This document shows positions 41,137 through 52,024 of a DNA stretch of 64,000 bases, piece by piece; the first letter of the stretch is position 1; each line of letters opens with the position of its first letter. Made by a program: the position numbers and the translations under genes. Under the pieces are notes generated by a model. That model searched no databases. It saw nothing but the letters and a program-made list of their open reading frames with translations, and had not been told where the DNA came from. The stretch covers positions 186,001 through 250,000 of the forward strand of contig NZ_JANUFD010000011.1 of NCBI RefSeq assembly GCF_024807945.1, in the 5' to 3' direction. Source of the stretch: Pseudomonas sp. JUb42. Its GTDB lineage: Bacteria; Pseudomonadota; Gammaproteobacteria; Pseudomonadales; Pseudomonadaceae.

Positions 41137-41493
41137 ATGTTTGAGCCAGGACACTTGCACATCACCCGCGTGCCACTGCAACCGTCGGATTTCGGCTACG
41201 ACATTCATATTCACTACGAGGTCAGCCAGGACGCCACGGAAGGCACCTGCATGCTGTTTCGCATGCAGGGCCAGGTCAACGGCAATGCCTTCGAAGACCA
41301 GTTTCTGCTGCCCCGGGACATGGCCTTCAACTTCGCCCACGACGCCAACCGCATCGCCCTGAAAAACGGCCTGCCGCACAACCCCGGCCTGCCCCTGGCC
41401 ATGCACAAGGATTACGACGCCATGTTCGAGGATGTGCGGGCCAAGTTGCATGCCCAGTCGGGCGAGCCGGTGAAGCCTGAGCATCTGACCTGA
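41137..41493 (+). CDS. DUF5064 family small protein
   Basis: A 118-residue cytoplasmic protein, MFEPGHLHITRVPLQPSDFG at the start, with aromatic beta-rich sequence and the conserved EDQFLLPRDMAFNFAHDANRIA. DUF5064 proteins are mostly known from Pseudomonas and have no assigned function. It starts 74 bp after arcC with a GGGGAA ribosome binding site; whether it belongs to the arc transcript is unclear. A REP pair follows. Confidence 0.8.
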   Translation: MFEPGHLHITRVPLQPSDFGYDIHIHYEVSQDATEGTCMLFRMQGQVNGNAFEDQFLLPRDMAFNFAHDANRIALKNGLPHNPGLPLAMHKDYDAMFEDVRAKLHAQSGEPVKPEHLT

Positions 41494-41503
41494 TTTAGCT
41501 TTG

Positions 41504-41593
41504 GTGGGACCGGCTTTAGCCGGGAAGGCGATGCAATAGACACTAAAATTGTGTCGATCATACCGACGCCTTCCCGGCTAAAGCCGGTCCCAC
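41504..41593. repeat. REP palindrome pair, GGGACCGGC class
   Basis: GTGGGACCGGCTTTAGCCGG at 41504 faces an inverse copy ending GGCTAAAGCCGGTCCCAC at 41593. This is the doublet version of the third REP class in the window. Confidence 0.88.
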
Positions 41594-41660
41594 AATGTAG
41601 AGAACCCCCACCCATCAAGGCATACTGGCGCCTTTCCTCGCCCGGAACCCTTGATCCCCC

Positions 41661-43169
<1,509 letters not shown>

Positions 43170-43212
43170 CAGAGGGAGTCTCACCCGGTGGCAAGCTGTG
43201 GGGAGCTGATTC

Positions 43213-43304
43213 TGTAGAAGCGAATTCATTCGCGAAGAGGCCGGTACAGCCGATGCATCATTTGCGCCTTATATACCGCCTTCGCGAATGAATTCGCTCC
43301 CACA
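43213..43304. repeat. REP palindrome pair, GAATTCATTCGCG class
   Basis: TGTAGAAGCGAATTCATTCG at 43213 and its inverse ending GAATTCGCTCCCACA at 43304, directly after gcsR. Confidence 0.88.
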
Positions 43305-43333
43305 AAAATTCACCCCAAGGTTCTGGGTGGACT

Positions 43334-43351
43334 CGTATCGATTTCAATACA
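43334..43351 (+). promoter_or_regulatory. Probable GcsR site 1
   Basis: CGTATCGATTTCAATACA, an 18-bp dyad sharing the pattern YGTAWCGAWTTCRHTACR with two further copies upstream of the sigma-54 promoter. Confidence 0.65.
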
Positions 43352-43352
43352 C

Positions 43353-43370
43353 CGTAACGAATTCATTACG
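43353..43370 (+). promoter_or_regulatory. Probable GcsR site 2
   Basis: CGTAACGAATTCATTACG, the most symmetric copy, centred 19 bp (about two helical turns) from site 1. Confidence 0.68.
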
Positions 43371-43433
43371 ACCTCAGCATATCCACGCCCGCCAAGGCCT
43401 TGATCCCCTAAGTATTTTCTAGCCGTCATCAAC

Positions 43434-43451
43434 TGTATCGATTTCGCTACA
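43434..43451 (+). promoter_or_regulatory. Probable GcsR site 3
   Basis: TGTATCGATTTCGCTACA, 81 bp centre-to-centre from site 2 and about 74 bp upstream of the -24 element, a usual distance for an enhancer-binding protein. Confidence 0.65.
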
Positions 43452-43515
43452 GCCACATTAAAAATACAACTACCTAAAACGATCAAATCATTGATTTATA
43501 ACGATATTTTAATAT

Positions 43516-43531
43516 TGGCCACATTTTTGCT
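43516..43531 (+). promoter_or_regulatory. Sigma-54 (-24/-12) promoter of gcvH
   Basis: TGGCCACATTTTTGCT has GG and GC exactly 12 bp apart, as required by the consensus TGGCAC-N5-TTGC. It lies 58 bp before the gcvH ATG. Confidence 0.82.
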
Positions 43532-43588
43532 AAGTATTTCGCCATAACGCTCGTGCCTGTCACGAGCCCTTCACCTTGAGGAGTTTTT

Positions 43589-43972
43589 ATGAGCGAGTTG
43601 CGTTTTACCGTTGAACACGAATGGCTGCGCGCCGAAGCCGATGGCAGTGTCACGGTCGGCATCACGCCTTACGCCCAGGAATCCCTTGGTGACGTGGTCT
43701 ATGTGCAACTCCCGGAATTACAGTCCTACACTCAAGACGCCGAAGTATCGGTAGTGGAATCGGTAAAAGCTGCCAGCAGCATCAACATGCCCCTCGATGG
43801 CGAAGTGGTCGAAGTCAATTCGGCGCTGGACAGCACCCCTGAACTGGTCAACGAAGACGCCCTGGGCGCCGGCTGGTTCTTCCGCTTCATCCCACAAGAT
43901 GCCAGTGCCATCGATGGCCTGATGGATCAGCAAGCCTACGACCGCCTGATCAAAGCCAACGCTGAAGCCTGA
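43589..43972 (+). CDS. gcvH: Glycine cleavage system H protein
   Basis: A 127-residue lipoyl carrier that shuttles the aminomethyl group between GcvP, GcvT and lipoamide dehydrogenase. The lipoylation site is K60 in VVESVKAASSI, preceded by GITPYAQESLGDVVYVQLP and followed by DGEVVEVNSALDSTPELVNED. GAGGAG precedes the ATG. It is the first gene of gcvH-gcvP-sdaA-gcvT, 9 bp before gcvP. This is the GcsR-controlled copy by context; a second gcv locus, common in Pseudomonas, would lie elsewhere. Confidence 0.96.
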   Translation: MSELRFTVEHEWLRAEADGSVTVGITPYAQESLGDVVYVQLPELQSYTQDAEVSVVESVKAASSINMPLDGEVVEVNSALDSTPELVNEDALGAGWFFRFIPQDASAIDGLMDQQAYDRLIKANAEA

Positions 43973-43981
43973 GGACCCGAC

Positions 43982-46846
43982 ATGACTGACCGTATCGAAT
44001 TGAGCACCGCCAACGAATTCATCGCCCGCCATATCGGCCCGCGTGCCGCTGATGAAAGCGCCATGCTCGCGACCCTGGGCTTCGACTCGCTGCAAGCCCT
44101 GAGCGCCAGCGTCATCCCGGACAGCATCAAGGGCACCAGCGTCCTCGACCTGCCTGCCGGGCAGAGCGAAGCCGACGCCCTGGCCTCGATCAAGGCCATT
44201 GCCGGCAAGAACCAGCTGTTCAAGACCTACATCGGCCAGGGTTACTACAACACCCACACCCCGGCCCCGATCCTGCGCAACCTGCTGGAAAATCCGGCCT
44301 GGTACACCGCCTACACCCCGTATCAGCCAGAGATTTCCCAGGGCCGTCTGGAATCGCTGCTGAACTTCCAGACCCTGATCAGCGACCTCACCGGCCTGCC
44401 CATCGCCAACGCCTCGTTGCTCGATGAAGCCACTGCCGCCGCCGAGGCCATGACCTTCTGCAAGCGCCTGAGCAAGAACAAAAGCAGCACCCAGTTCTTC
44501 GCCTCCAGCCATTGCCATCCGCAGACCCTCGACGTCCTGCGCACCCGTGCCGAGCCTCTGGGCATCACTGTGGTCGTCGCCGACGAGCGCGGCCTGGACG
44601 ATGTCAGCGCGTTCTTCGGCGCCCTGCTGCAATACCCGGCCAGCAATGGCGATCTGTTCGACTACCGCGAACTGGCCGAGCGTTTCCACGCCGCCGGCGC
44701 CCTGGTTGCCGTAGCCGCCGACCTGCTGGCCCTGACGCTGCTCACCCCGCCGGGCGAGTTCGGCGCCGACGTGGCCATCGGCAGCGCCCAGCGTTTCGGT
44801 GTACCGCTGGGCTTCGGTGGCCCGCACGCGGCCTACTTCTCCACCCGCGATGCGTTCAAGCGCGATATGCCGGGCCGTCTGGTCGGCGTTTCGGTTGACC
44901 GCCATGGCAAGCAAGCCCTGCGCCTGGCCATGCAGACCCGCGAACAACATATCCGTCGTGAGAAGGCCACCAGCAACATCTGCACCGCCCAGGTGCTGCT
45001 GGCCAACATCGCCAGCATGTACGCCGTCTACCACGGCCCGCAGGGTCTGACCCGCATCGCCAAGCGCGTACATCAACTGACCGCGATCTTCGCCAAGGGC
45101 CTGGGTCAACTGGGTCTGGAGATCGAGCAGTCGTTCTTCTTCGACACCGTCAGCGTGCGCACCGGCGCCCTGACCGCTGAGCTGCATGCCAAGGCGCGCG
45201 CCCAGCAGATCAACCTGCGGGAAATCGACACCGAGCGTCTGGGTCTGTCCATCGACGAAACCACCTCGCAGTCGTCAATCGAGACCCTGTGGGCGATCTT
45301 CGCCAAGCACGGCCAGAGCCTGCCGGACTTCGCAACCCTGGCTGCCAGCGTCAAGGCCCACCTGCCTGCGCCGCTGCTGCGTCAGTCGGCGATCCTCACC
45401 CATCCGGTATTCAACCGCTATCACTCGGAAACCGAGCTGATGCGCTACCTGCGCAAGCTGGCCGACAAGGACCTGGCCCTGGATCGCACCATGATCCCGC
45501 TGGGCTCGTGCACCATGAAGCTCAACGCCGCCAGCGAAATGATCCCGATCACCTGGGCCGAGTTCGGCAACCTGCACCCGTTCGCCCCCGTCGAGCAGAG
45601 CGCCGGTTATCAGCAACTGACCTTTGAGCTGGAGGCGATGCTCTGCGCCGCTACCGGCTACGACTCGATCTCCCTGCAACCCAACGCCGGCTCCCAGGGT
45701 GAATACGCAGGCCTGCTGGCCATCCGCGCTTACCACCAGAGCCGCGGCGAAGGTCGTCGTGATATCTGCCTGATTCCGTCGTCGGCCCATGGCACCAACC
45801 CGGCCACCGCCAACATGGCCGGCATGCGCGTTGTCGTCACCGCCTGCGATGCCCGTGGCAACGTCGATATCGAAGACCTGCGCGCCAAAGCCGTAGAACA
45901 CCGCGAGCAACTGGCGGCGCTGATGATCACCTACCCGTCGACCCACGGCGTGTTCGAGGAAGGCATCCGCGAAATCTGCTCGGTCATTCATGACAACGGC
46001 GGCCAGGTGTACATCGACGGCGCCAACATGAACGCCATGGTCGGCCTCTGCGCCCCAGGCAAGTTCGGCGGCGACGTGTCCCACCTGAACCTGCACAAGA
46101 CCTTCTGCATCCCTCACGGCGGTGGCGGCCCGGGCGTCGGCCCGATCGGCGTCAAGTCGCACCTGACCCCGTTCCTGCCCGGCCACGGCCATATGGCACG
46201 CAAGGAAGGCGCAGTCAGCGCGGCGCCGTTCGGCAGCGCCAGCATCCTGCCAATCACCTGGATGTACATCCGCATGATGGGCGGCGAAGGCCTCAAGCGC
46301 GCCTCGCAGCTGGCGATCCTCAACGCCAACTACATCGCCCGTCGCCTGGAAGAGCATTACCCAGTGCTCTACAGCGGCAGCAACGGCCTGGTGGCTCACG
46401 AGTGCATCCTCGACCTGCGTCCGCTGAAAGAAACCAGCGGCATCAGCGTCGATGACGTCGCCAAGCGCCTGATCGACTTCGGCTTCCACGCGCCGACCAT
46501 GTCGTTCCCGGTCGCCGGCACCCTGATGATCGAACCGACCGAAAGCGAATCCAGGGAAGAACTGGACCGCTTCTGTGACGCCATGATCAAGATCCGCGAC
46601 GAAATCCGCGCGGTGGAAAACGGCACGCTGGACAAGGACGACAACCCGCTGAAGAACGCCCCGCACACTGCGGCGGAAATCGTCGGCGAATGGACCCACA
46701 GCTACAGCCGCGAACAGGCTGTTTACCCGGTCGAATCGCTGATCGACGGCAAGTACTGGCCGCCGGTTGGCCGGGTCGACAACGTGTTCGGCGACCGTAA
46801 CCTGGTCTGCGCGTGCCCATCGATCGAGAGCTATCAAGAGGCGTAA
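43982..46846 (+). CDS. gcvP: Glycine dehydrogenase (decarboxylating), P protein
   Basis: A 954-residue PLP enzyme that decarboxylates glycine and passes the aminomethyl moiety to GcvH. N- and C-terminal halves are paralogous, as in single-chain bacterial P proteins. FIARHIGP opens the protein. The PLP lysine is K706 in LNLHKTFCIPHGGGGPG. The motif SAHGTNPATANMAGM is also intact. Full length with no frameshift. It is followed by a REP pair and then sdaA. Confidence 0.97.
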   Translation: MTDRIELSTANEFIARHIGPRAADESAMLATLGFDSLQALSASVIPDSIKGTSVLDLPAGQSEADALASIKAIAGKNQLFKTYIGQGYYNTHTPAPILRNLLENPAWYTAYTPYQPEISQGRLESLLNFQTLISDLTGLPIANASLLDEATAAAEAMTFCKRLSKNKSSTQFFASSHCHPQTLDVLRTRAEPLGITVVVADERGLDDVSAFFGALLQYPASNGDLFDYRELAERFHAAGALVAVAADLLALTLLTPPGEFGADVAIGSAQRFGVPLGFGGPHAAYFSTRDAFKRDMPGRLVGVSVDRHGKQALRLAMQTREQHIRREKATSNICTAQVLLANIASMYAVYHGPQGLTRIAKRVHQLTAIFAKGLGQLGLEIEQSFFFDTVSVRTGALTAELHAKARAQQINLREIDTERLGLSIDETTSQSSIETLWAIFAKHGQSLPDFATLAASVKAHLPAPLLRQSAILTHPVFNRYHSETELMRYLRKLADKDLALDRTMIPLGSCTMKLNAASEMIPITWAEFGNLHPFAPVEQSAGYQQLTFELEAMLCAATGYDSISLQPNAGSQGEYAGLLAIRAYHQSRGEGRRDICLIPSSAHGTNPATANMAGMRVVVTACDARGNVDIEDLRAKAVEHREQLAALMITYPSTHGVFEEGIREICSVIHDNGGQVYIDGANMNAMVGLCAPGKFGGDVSHLNLHKTFCIPHGGGGPGVGPIGVKSHLTPFLPGHGHMARKEGAVSAAPFGSASILPITWMYIRMMGGEGLKRASQLAILNANYIARRLEEHYPVLYSGSNGLVAHECILDLRPLKETSGISVDDVAKRLIDFGFHAPTMSFPVAGTLMIEPTESESREELDRFCDAMIKIRDEIRAVENGTLDKDDNPLKNAPHTAAEIVGEWTHSYSREQAVYPVESLIDGKYWPPVGRVDNVFGDRNLVCACPSIESYQEA

Positions 46847-46876
46847 CACCACAGATCCAACTGTGGGAATGCTCTA

Positions 46877-46968
46877 TGTGGGAGCGGATTCATCCGCGAA
46901 GGCTTGATTCCAGACGATAGAAACTCATCGGATGCGCCGGCCTCTTCGCGAATGAATTCGCTCCCACA
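46877..46968. repeat. REP palindrome pair inside the gcv operon
   Basis: TGTGGGAGCGGATTCATCCG at 46877 and an inverse copy ending GAATTCGCTCCCACA at 46968 fill the gcvP-sdaA gap, the place where some pseudomonads carry glyA. Confidence 0.88.
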
Positions 46969-47017
46969 AAGTCACCTACAGGCATGAACCCTAAACAATA
47001 AAAACCGGAGCCTGATC

Positions 47018-48394
<1,377 letters not shown>

Positions 48395-48455
48395 GACCGG
48401 CCTCATTCAATCGCGCTGTGCGGCCCTGTCGGCCGCTGGCACCAAGGAGTCATGC

Positions 48456-49580
48456 ATGTCCACCGAACAACTGTTGATCACCCCGCTCCACGCCCTGCAT
48501 CGCGAACTCGGCGCCAAAATGGTGCCCTTCGCCGGTTACGACATGCCCGTGCAGTACCCGGCCGGGGTCATGAAGGAACACTTGCACACCCGTGAGCAGG
48601 CAGGCCTGTTCGACGTCTCCCACATGGGCCAGATTCGCCTCACTGGCGCTGATGCCGCCAAGGCCTTGGAAACCCTGGTGCCAGTGGACATCATCGACCT
48701 GCCGGCAGGCATGCAGCGCTACGCAATGTTCACCAACGAAACAGGCGGCATCCTCGACGACCTGATGGTCGCCAACCTCGGCAACGATCAACTGATGCTG
48801 GTGGTCAATGCCGCCTGCAAAAATGAAGACCTGGCGCATCTGCGTAAGCATCTGGCCGACCACTGCACCATCGAACCGCTGTTCGAAGCCCGCGCCCTGC
48901 TGGCTCTGCAAGGCCCGGCTGCGGTCACCGTGCTGGCGCGCCTGGCACCGCCGGTGGCAAGCATGACCTTCATGCAGTTCGCCAGCGTGCAACTGCTGGG
49001 CATCGACTGCTACGTCAGCCGCTCCGGCTACACCGGCGAAGACGGCTACGAAATTTCGGTTCCGGCTGATCAGGCCGAAACCCTGGCCCGCGCCCTGCTG
49101 GCCGAGCCGGAAGTCGCGCCGATCGGCCTCGGCGCGCGTGACTCCCTGCGCCTGGAAGCCGGCCTGTGCCTGTACGGCCACGACATGAACACCGAAACCA
49201 CGCCCATCGAAGCCAGCCTGCTGTGGGCCATCTCCAAGGTGCGTCGTGCCGATGGCGCCCGTGCCGGCGGCTTCCCCGGCGCCGAAATGATCTTTGCCCA
49301 ACAGAAAGGCGGCGTGGCGCGCAAGCGCATCGGCCTGTTGCCGCAGGAGCGCACTCCGGTGCGTGAAGGCGCGGAAATCGTCGACGCCGACGGCACCGTG
49401 ATCGGCAGCGTCTGCAGCGGCGGCTTCGGTCCGACGCTGGGTGGGCCGTTGGCCATGGGTTATGTCGACAGTGCCTTCAACGCACTGGAAACACCGGTCT
49501 GGGCCATTGTGCGCGGCAAAAAAGTTGCGATGTTGGTCAGCAAAATGCCGTTTGTACCGCAGCGTTATTTCCGCGGCTAA
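48456..49580 (+). CDS. gcvT: Glycine cleavage system aminomethyltransferase, T protein
   Basis: A 374-residue folate enzyme that releases ammonia from the GcvH-bound intermediate and makes methylene-tetrahydrofolate. Typical segments are HRELGAKMVPFAGYDMPVQYP, GLFDVSHMGQIRLTG, VSRSGYTGEDGYEISVP and LGARDSLRLEAGLCLYGHD. AAGGAG lies just upstream; an out-of-frame ATG four bases earlier is ignored. It is the last gene of the operon, and a perfect 13-bp hairpin follows 22 bp after its stop. Confidence 0.96.
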   Translation: MSTEQLLITPLHALHRELGAKMVPFAGYDMPVQYPAGVMKEHLHTREQAGLFDVSHMGQIRLTGADAAKALETLVPVDIIDLPAGMQRYAMFTNETGGILDDLMVANLGNDQLMLVVNAACKNEDLAHLRKHLADHCTIEPLFEARALLALQGPAAVTVLARLAPPVASMTFMQFASVQLLGIDCYVSRSGYTGEDGYEISVPADQAETLARALLAEPEVAPIGLGARDSLRLEAGLCLYGHDMNTETTPIEASLLWAISKVRRADGARAGGFPGAEMIFAQQKGGVARKRIGLLPQERTPVREGAEIVDADGTVIGSVCSGGFGPTLGGPLAMGYVDSAFNALETPVWAIVRGKKVAMLVSKMPFVPQRYFRG

Positions 49581-49602
49581 GAGCTGACGGCAAAGAAAGG
49601 GG

Positions 49603-49631
49603 TGTAACAGTATTGCCCCAATACTGTTACA
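49603..49631. other. Perfect 13-bp inverted repeat after gcvT
   Basis: TGTAACAGTATTG and its exact complement are separated by CCC. There is no T-run after it, so it is either a poor terminator, an RNA 3'-end stabiliser or an operator. Confidence 0.7.
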
Positions 49632-49787
49632 TCATTACTCACTCGGCATACCCAAAGAGCACTGTTTATGAGCAGTGCACGCACTAGCAAAGTGCGTCAA
49701 AGAGTTAAAAACTATCGATCCGGCACCTTCAGTAAAAGTTTTTAAAAAGTCGACGAAACCGCCTGAAACCGGGGCTGATACGGGGGC

Positions 49788-49817
49788 TTGTTTTTGTAAC
49801 AAGAGTTAGCGTAGAGT
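49788..49817 (+). promoter_or_regulatory. Possible promoter of the cold-shock gene
   Basis: TTGTTT and TAGAGT are 18 bp apart. The implied start gives a leader of about 155 nt, typical of cspA-like mRNAs whose leaders control translation at low temperature. Confidence 0.45.
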
Positions 49818-49977
49818 TTCCTGACTGTGTTTGCAAAGGTCGCTTGGATCGTGACCTGGGCAGTAGCTCTAAGCTTTGCTACATCCCGTTCTACGTGTCT
49901 TACTTCCTGCAACCAGCCCAGTACTCTTTCGTGTGAAAGGGACTGTCATCAATTCTAAGTTCCAAGGAAATAAGAAA

Positions 49978-50190
49978 ATGTCTACACGTCAGAGCGGTAC
50001 CGTCAAGTGGTTTAACGACGAGAAGGGTTTTGGTTTTATCACTCCAGAAAGCGGTCCGGATCTGTTCGTGCACTTCCGCGCTATTCAGGGCAACGGTTTC
50101 AAGAGCCTGAAAGAAGGCCAAAAAGTGACCTTCATCGCTGTGCAGGGCCAGAAAGGCATGCAAGCTGATGAGGTTCAAGCTGAAGCGTAA
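49978..50190 (+). CDS. CspA-family cold-shock protein
   Basis: A 70-residue single-domain RNA chaperone. RNP1 KGFGFI and RNP2 VHF(R) are in place: GTVKWFNDEKGFGFITPESG and DLFVHFRAIQGNGF. The ATG at 49978 follows AAGGAA by eight bases; the longer frame to 49876 lies in the untranslated leader. A strong terminator follows. Whether it is cold-induced or constitutive cannot be told from sequence, though the long leader hints at post-transcriptional control. Confidence 0.95.
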   Translation: MSTRQSGTVKWFNDEKGFGFITPESGPDLFVHFRAIQGNGFKSLKEGQKVTFIAVQGQKGMQADEVQAEA

Positions 50191-50202
50191 GCCTCAGTGA
50201 TG

Positions 50203-50239
50203 AAAAAGCCCTTGATGCTGACATCAGGGGCTTTTTTTT
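50203..50239 (+). terminator. Terminator of the cold-shock gene
   Basis: AAAAAGCCCTTGATG pairs with the downstream CATCAGGGGCTTTTT and is followed by a run of T; it starts 12 bp after the stop. Confidence 0.9.
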
Positions 50240-50286
50240 GCGTGCAATTTCGTAGAATCCGGTTTTTCGTGACCGAGACATAGCTC

Positions 50287-50775
50287 ATGTCGAAACACCT
50301 GCTGCGCCCTCAAGGCAGCTTTCCTGCCGCAAGCCTGGGCCGACGCCTGGCCGCTATCTTCTACGACGCCTTTCTGTGCCTGGCACTGCTGATGGTCACC
50401 GCACTGGCCTACAAACTGGTGCTGATGGGTTTTGTCGGCGAAGCGAAGCTCAAGGCGATGTCAGAGTCCGGTTCGCTGGACGGCGATCCGTTGTTGTCGA
50501 CCATTCTGTTTTTCGTGCTGTTCGCCTTCTTCGCCAAGTTCTGGACCCACTCGGGGCAGACCCTGGGCATGCAGGTCTGGGGGATTCGCGTGCAGAACGC
50601 CGATGGCACCGGGATCAGCCTGACCCAGGCCCTGCTGCGCTTCATGATCGCCATCGCCTCGTGGCTATGCCTGGGGCTGGGTTTTATCTGGGCGTTGTTC
50701 GACAAGCAGAACCGCAGCTGGCATGACCGGTATTCCAACAGCCAGTTGGTGAGGGTGCCGAAGCAGAAGAAATAA
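50287..50775 (+). CDS. RDD family membrane protein
   Basis: A 162-residue inner-membrane protein with three predicted TM helices. The family motif appears as GRRLAAIFYDAFLCLALLM (R/D residues in the first helix), GQTLGMQVWGIRVQNADG in the loop, and FDKQNRSWHDRYSNSQLV at the end. RDD proteins have been linked to ion transport in some bacteria, but their function here is unknown. It is monocistronic, with its own terminator. Confidence 0.88.
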   Translation: MSKHLLRPQGSFPAASLGRRLAAIFYDAFLCLALLMVTALAYKLVLMGFVGEAKLKAMSESGSLDGDPLLSTILFFVLFAFFAKFWTHSGQTLGMQVWGIRVQNADGTGISLTQALLRFMIAIASWLCLGLGFIWALFDKQNRSWHDRYSNSQLVRVPKQKK

Positions 50776-50800
50776 AAAAGCCGACCAGGGTCGGCTTGTT
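50774..50800 (+). terminator. Terminator of the RDD gene
   Basis: AGCCGACC/GGTCGGCT hairpin with a two-base loop followed by TGTT, overlapping the stop codon region. An A-run on the other side could also serve the minus strand. Confidence 0.7.
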
Positions 50801-50838
50801 GAAGCGAGGCTTGCCAGCGAACTCCGTGGGATGCGAAG

Positions 50839-50930
50839 TGTGGGAGCGAATTCATTCGCGAAAACGGTGAATCAACCGATGAAAATCCGTCGCGTGTACC
50901 GGCTTCTTCGCGAATGAATTCGCTCCCACA
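50839..50930. repeat. REP palindrome pair, GAATTCATTCGCG class
   Basis: TGTGGGAGCGAATTCATTCG at 50839 and its inverse ending GAATTCGCTCCCACA at 50930. It separates the convergent RDD and lptG genes. Confidence 0.9.
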
Positions 50931-50962
50931 GAATTCACTCCCCACCAGGTCGTTCTTGGGTG

Positions 50963-52024
50963 CTAGCCCGCCCTACGCAATAACCAGATCCCCGCCAAGG
51001 CGCAGACCCCGGCAGGCACCAGCACCGCGAACAGCGGCGAGAAGCCGAATACCAGGCTCGACGGCCCCAGCAGGTCCTGGAAGATGCGGAAGGTGAAGCC
51101 CACCAGCACACCGGTAAATACTCGCTGGCCAAGGGTCACCGAACGCAGCGGGCCGAAGATGAACGAGATCGCCATCAACACCAGCGCCACCGTCACCAGC
51201 GGCTGCAGCACTTTGGTCCAGAACGCCAGCCAATATTTACCATTGGCCAGCCCCTGATCAGCGAGATAGTGGGAATAGCCCCACAAGCCGCTGATCGACA
51301 GGGACTCCGGCGGCAATACCACGGTGCTCAACAGCTGCGGGCTGAGGGCGATTTCCCAATGCTCAGAAGGCACGTTGATGACTTCGGTCTTGTCCTTGCG
51401 GAAATAGGTCGTTGTAACGTCGGTCAATTCCCAGGCGTTGTGCTTGTAATTGGCCTGCTTGGCAAAGCTCGAGGTCAGCATGTGCCGCTCGCCGTCGAAG
51501 CTGTAGCGGGTCACGCCATACAACAGGCCGTTGGGTTGCACGGTGTTGATATGGATGAACTCCTGCCCCTGGCGGTGCCACAGGCCATGCCTGGAACTCT
51601 GCGCATCACCGGTGCCCTGGGCCAGGGAGCGGTTTGACTGGGCAATGTTCTCGGTAACCGGCGCAACGTACTCACCGATCAACAGCCCCGCGACCATCAG
51701 CACCAGCATGGGCTTCATCACCGCCCAGACGATACGGCCGATGGAAACCCCGGCCGCGCGCATGATGGTCAGTTCGCTGCTGCTCGCCAGGCTGCCCAAA
51801 CCGATCAGGCAGCCGATCAGCGCCGCCATCGGCAACATGTCGTACATGCGGCGCGGCGCGGTCAGCGTGACGAAACTGAGGACATCCATGAGGGTATAGG
51901 TGTCGCTGACGTCGGCCATCTCATCGATAAAGGCAAACAGCGAAGCCAGGCCAAGAATCACGCCCAGCACACCGATGATGGCGACGAAGACGCTCTTGCC
52001 GATATAGCGATCAATCTTAACCAC
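50963..52024 (-). CDS. lptG: LPS export ABC permease LptG
   Basis: A 353-residue inner-membrane subunit of the LptB2FG complex that extracts lipopolysaccharide and delivers it to LptC. It has three TM helices, a large periplasmic beta-jellyroll (about 135-265) and three more TM helices. Typical sequence includes MVKIDRYIGKSVFVAIIGVLGVI, LPMAALIGCLIGLGSLASSSEL and TIMRAAGVSIGRI (coupling helix). Its start overlaps the end of lptF by 8 bp. Confidence 0.95.
   Translation of the reverse strand: MVKIDRYIGKSVFVAIIGVLGVILGLASLFAFIDEMADVSDTYTLMDVLSFVTLTAPRRMYDMLPMAALIGCLIGLGSLASSSELTIMRAAGVSIGRIVWAVMKPMLVLMVAGLLIGEYVAPVTENIAQSNRSLAQGTGDAQSSRHGLWHRQGQEFIHINTVQPNGLLYGVTRYSFDGERHMLTSSFAKQANYKHNAWELTDVTTTYFRKDKTEVINVPSEHWEIALSPQLLSTVVLPPESLSISGLWGYSHYLADQGLANGKYWLAFWTKVLQPLVTVALVLMAISFIFGPLRSVTLGQRVFTGVLVGFTFRIFQDLLGPSSLVFGFSPLFAVLVPAGVCALAGIWLLRRAG

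Larger units (their letters stand above)
43170..43588. other. gcvH promoter region
   Basis: A 419-bp gene-free region. In order it holds a REP pair, three 18-bp dyads (43334, 43353, 43434), a -24/-12 promoter at 43516-43531 and the gcvH leader. The part from 43430 to 43540 is AT-rich. Confidence 0.85.
49581..49977. other. gcvT-csp intergenic region with long cold-shock leader
   Basis: A 397-bp region. It starts with a perfect dyad (49603-49631), then several short hairpins (GCACTG/CAGTGC near 49660, CTTGT/ACAAG near 49787). A possible sigma-70 promoter is at 49788-49817, followed by about 155 bp of untranslated leader before the cold-shock gene, with a GTAGC/GCTAC hairpin near 49863. Confidence 0.6.

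Noticed and set aside
45275..46852. 525-codon minus-strand open frame opposite gcvP
   Set aside because: Antisense shadow of gcvP, with no ribosome binding site or recognisable motif.
49603..49631. The gcvT-distal dyad as a standard rho-independent terminator
   Set aside because: The stem is perfect but AT-rich, and no run of T follows on either strand, so it is listed only as a hairpin.
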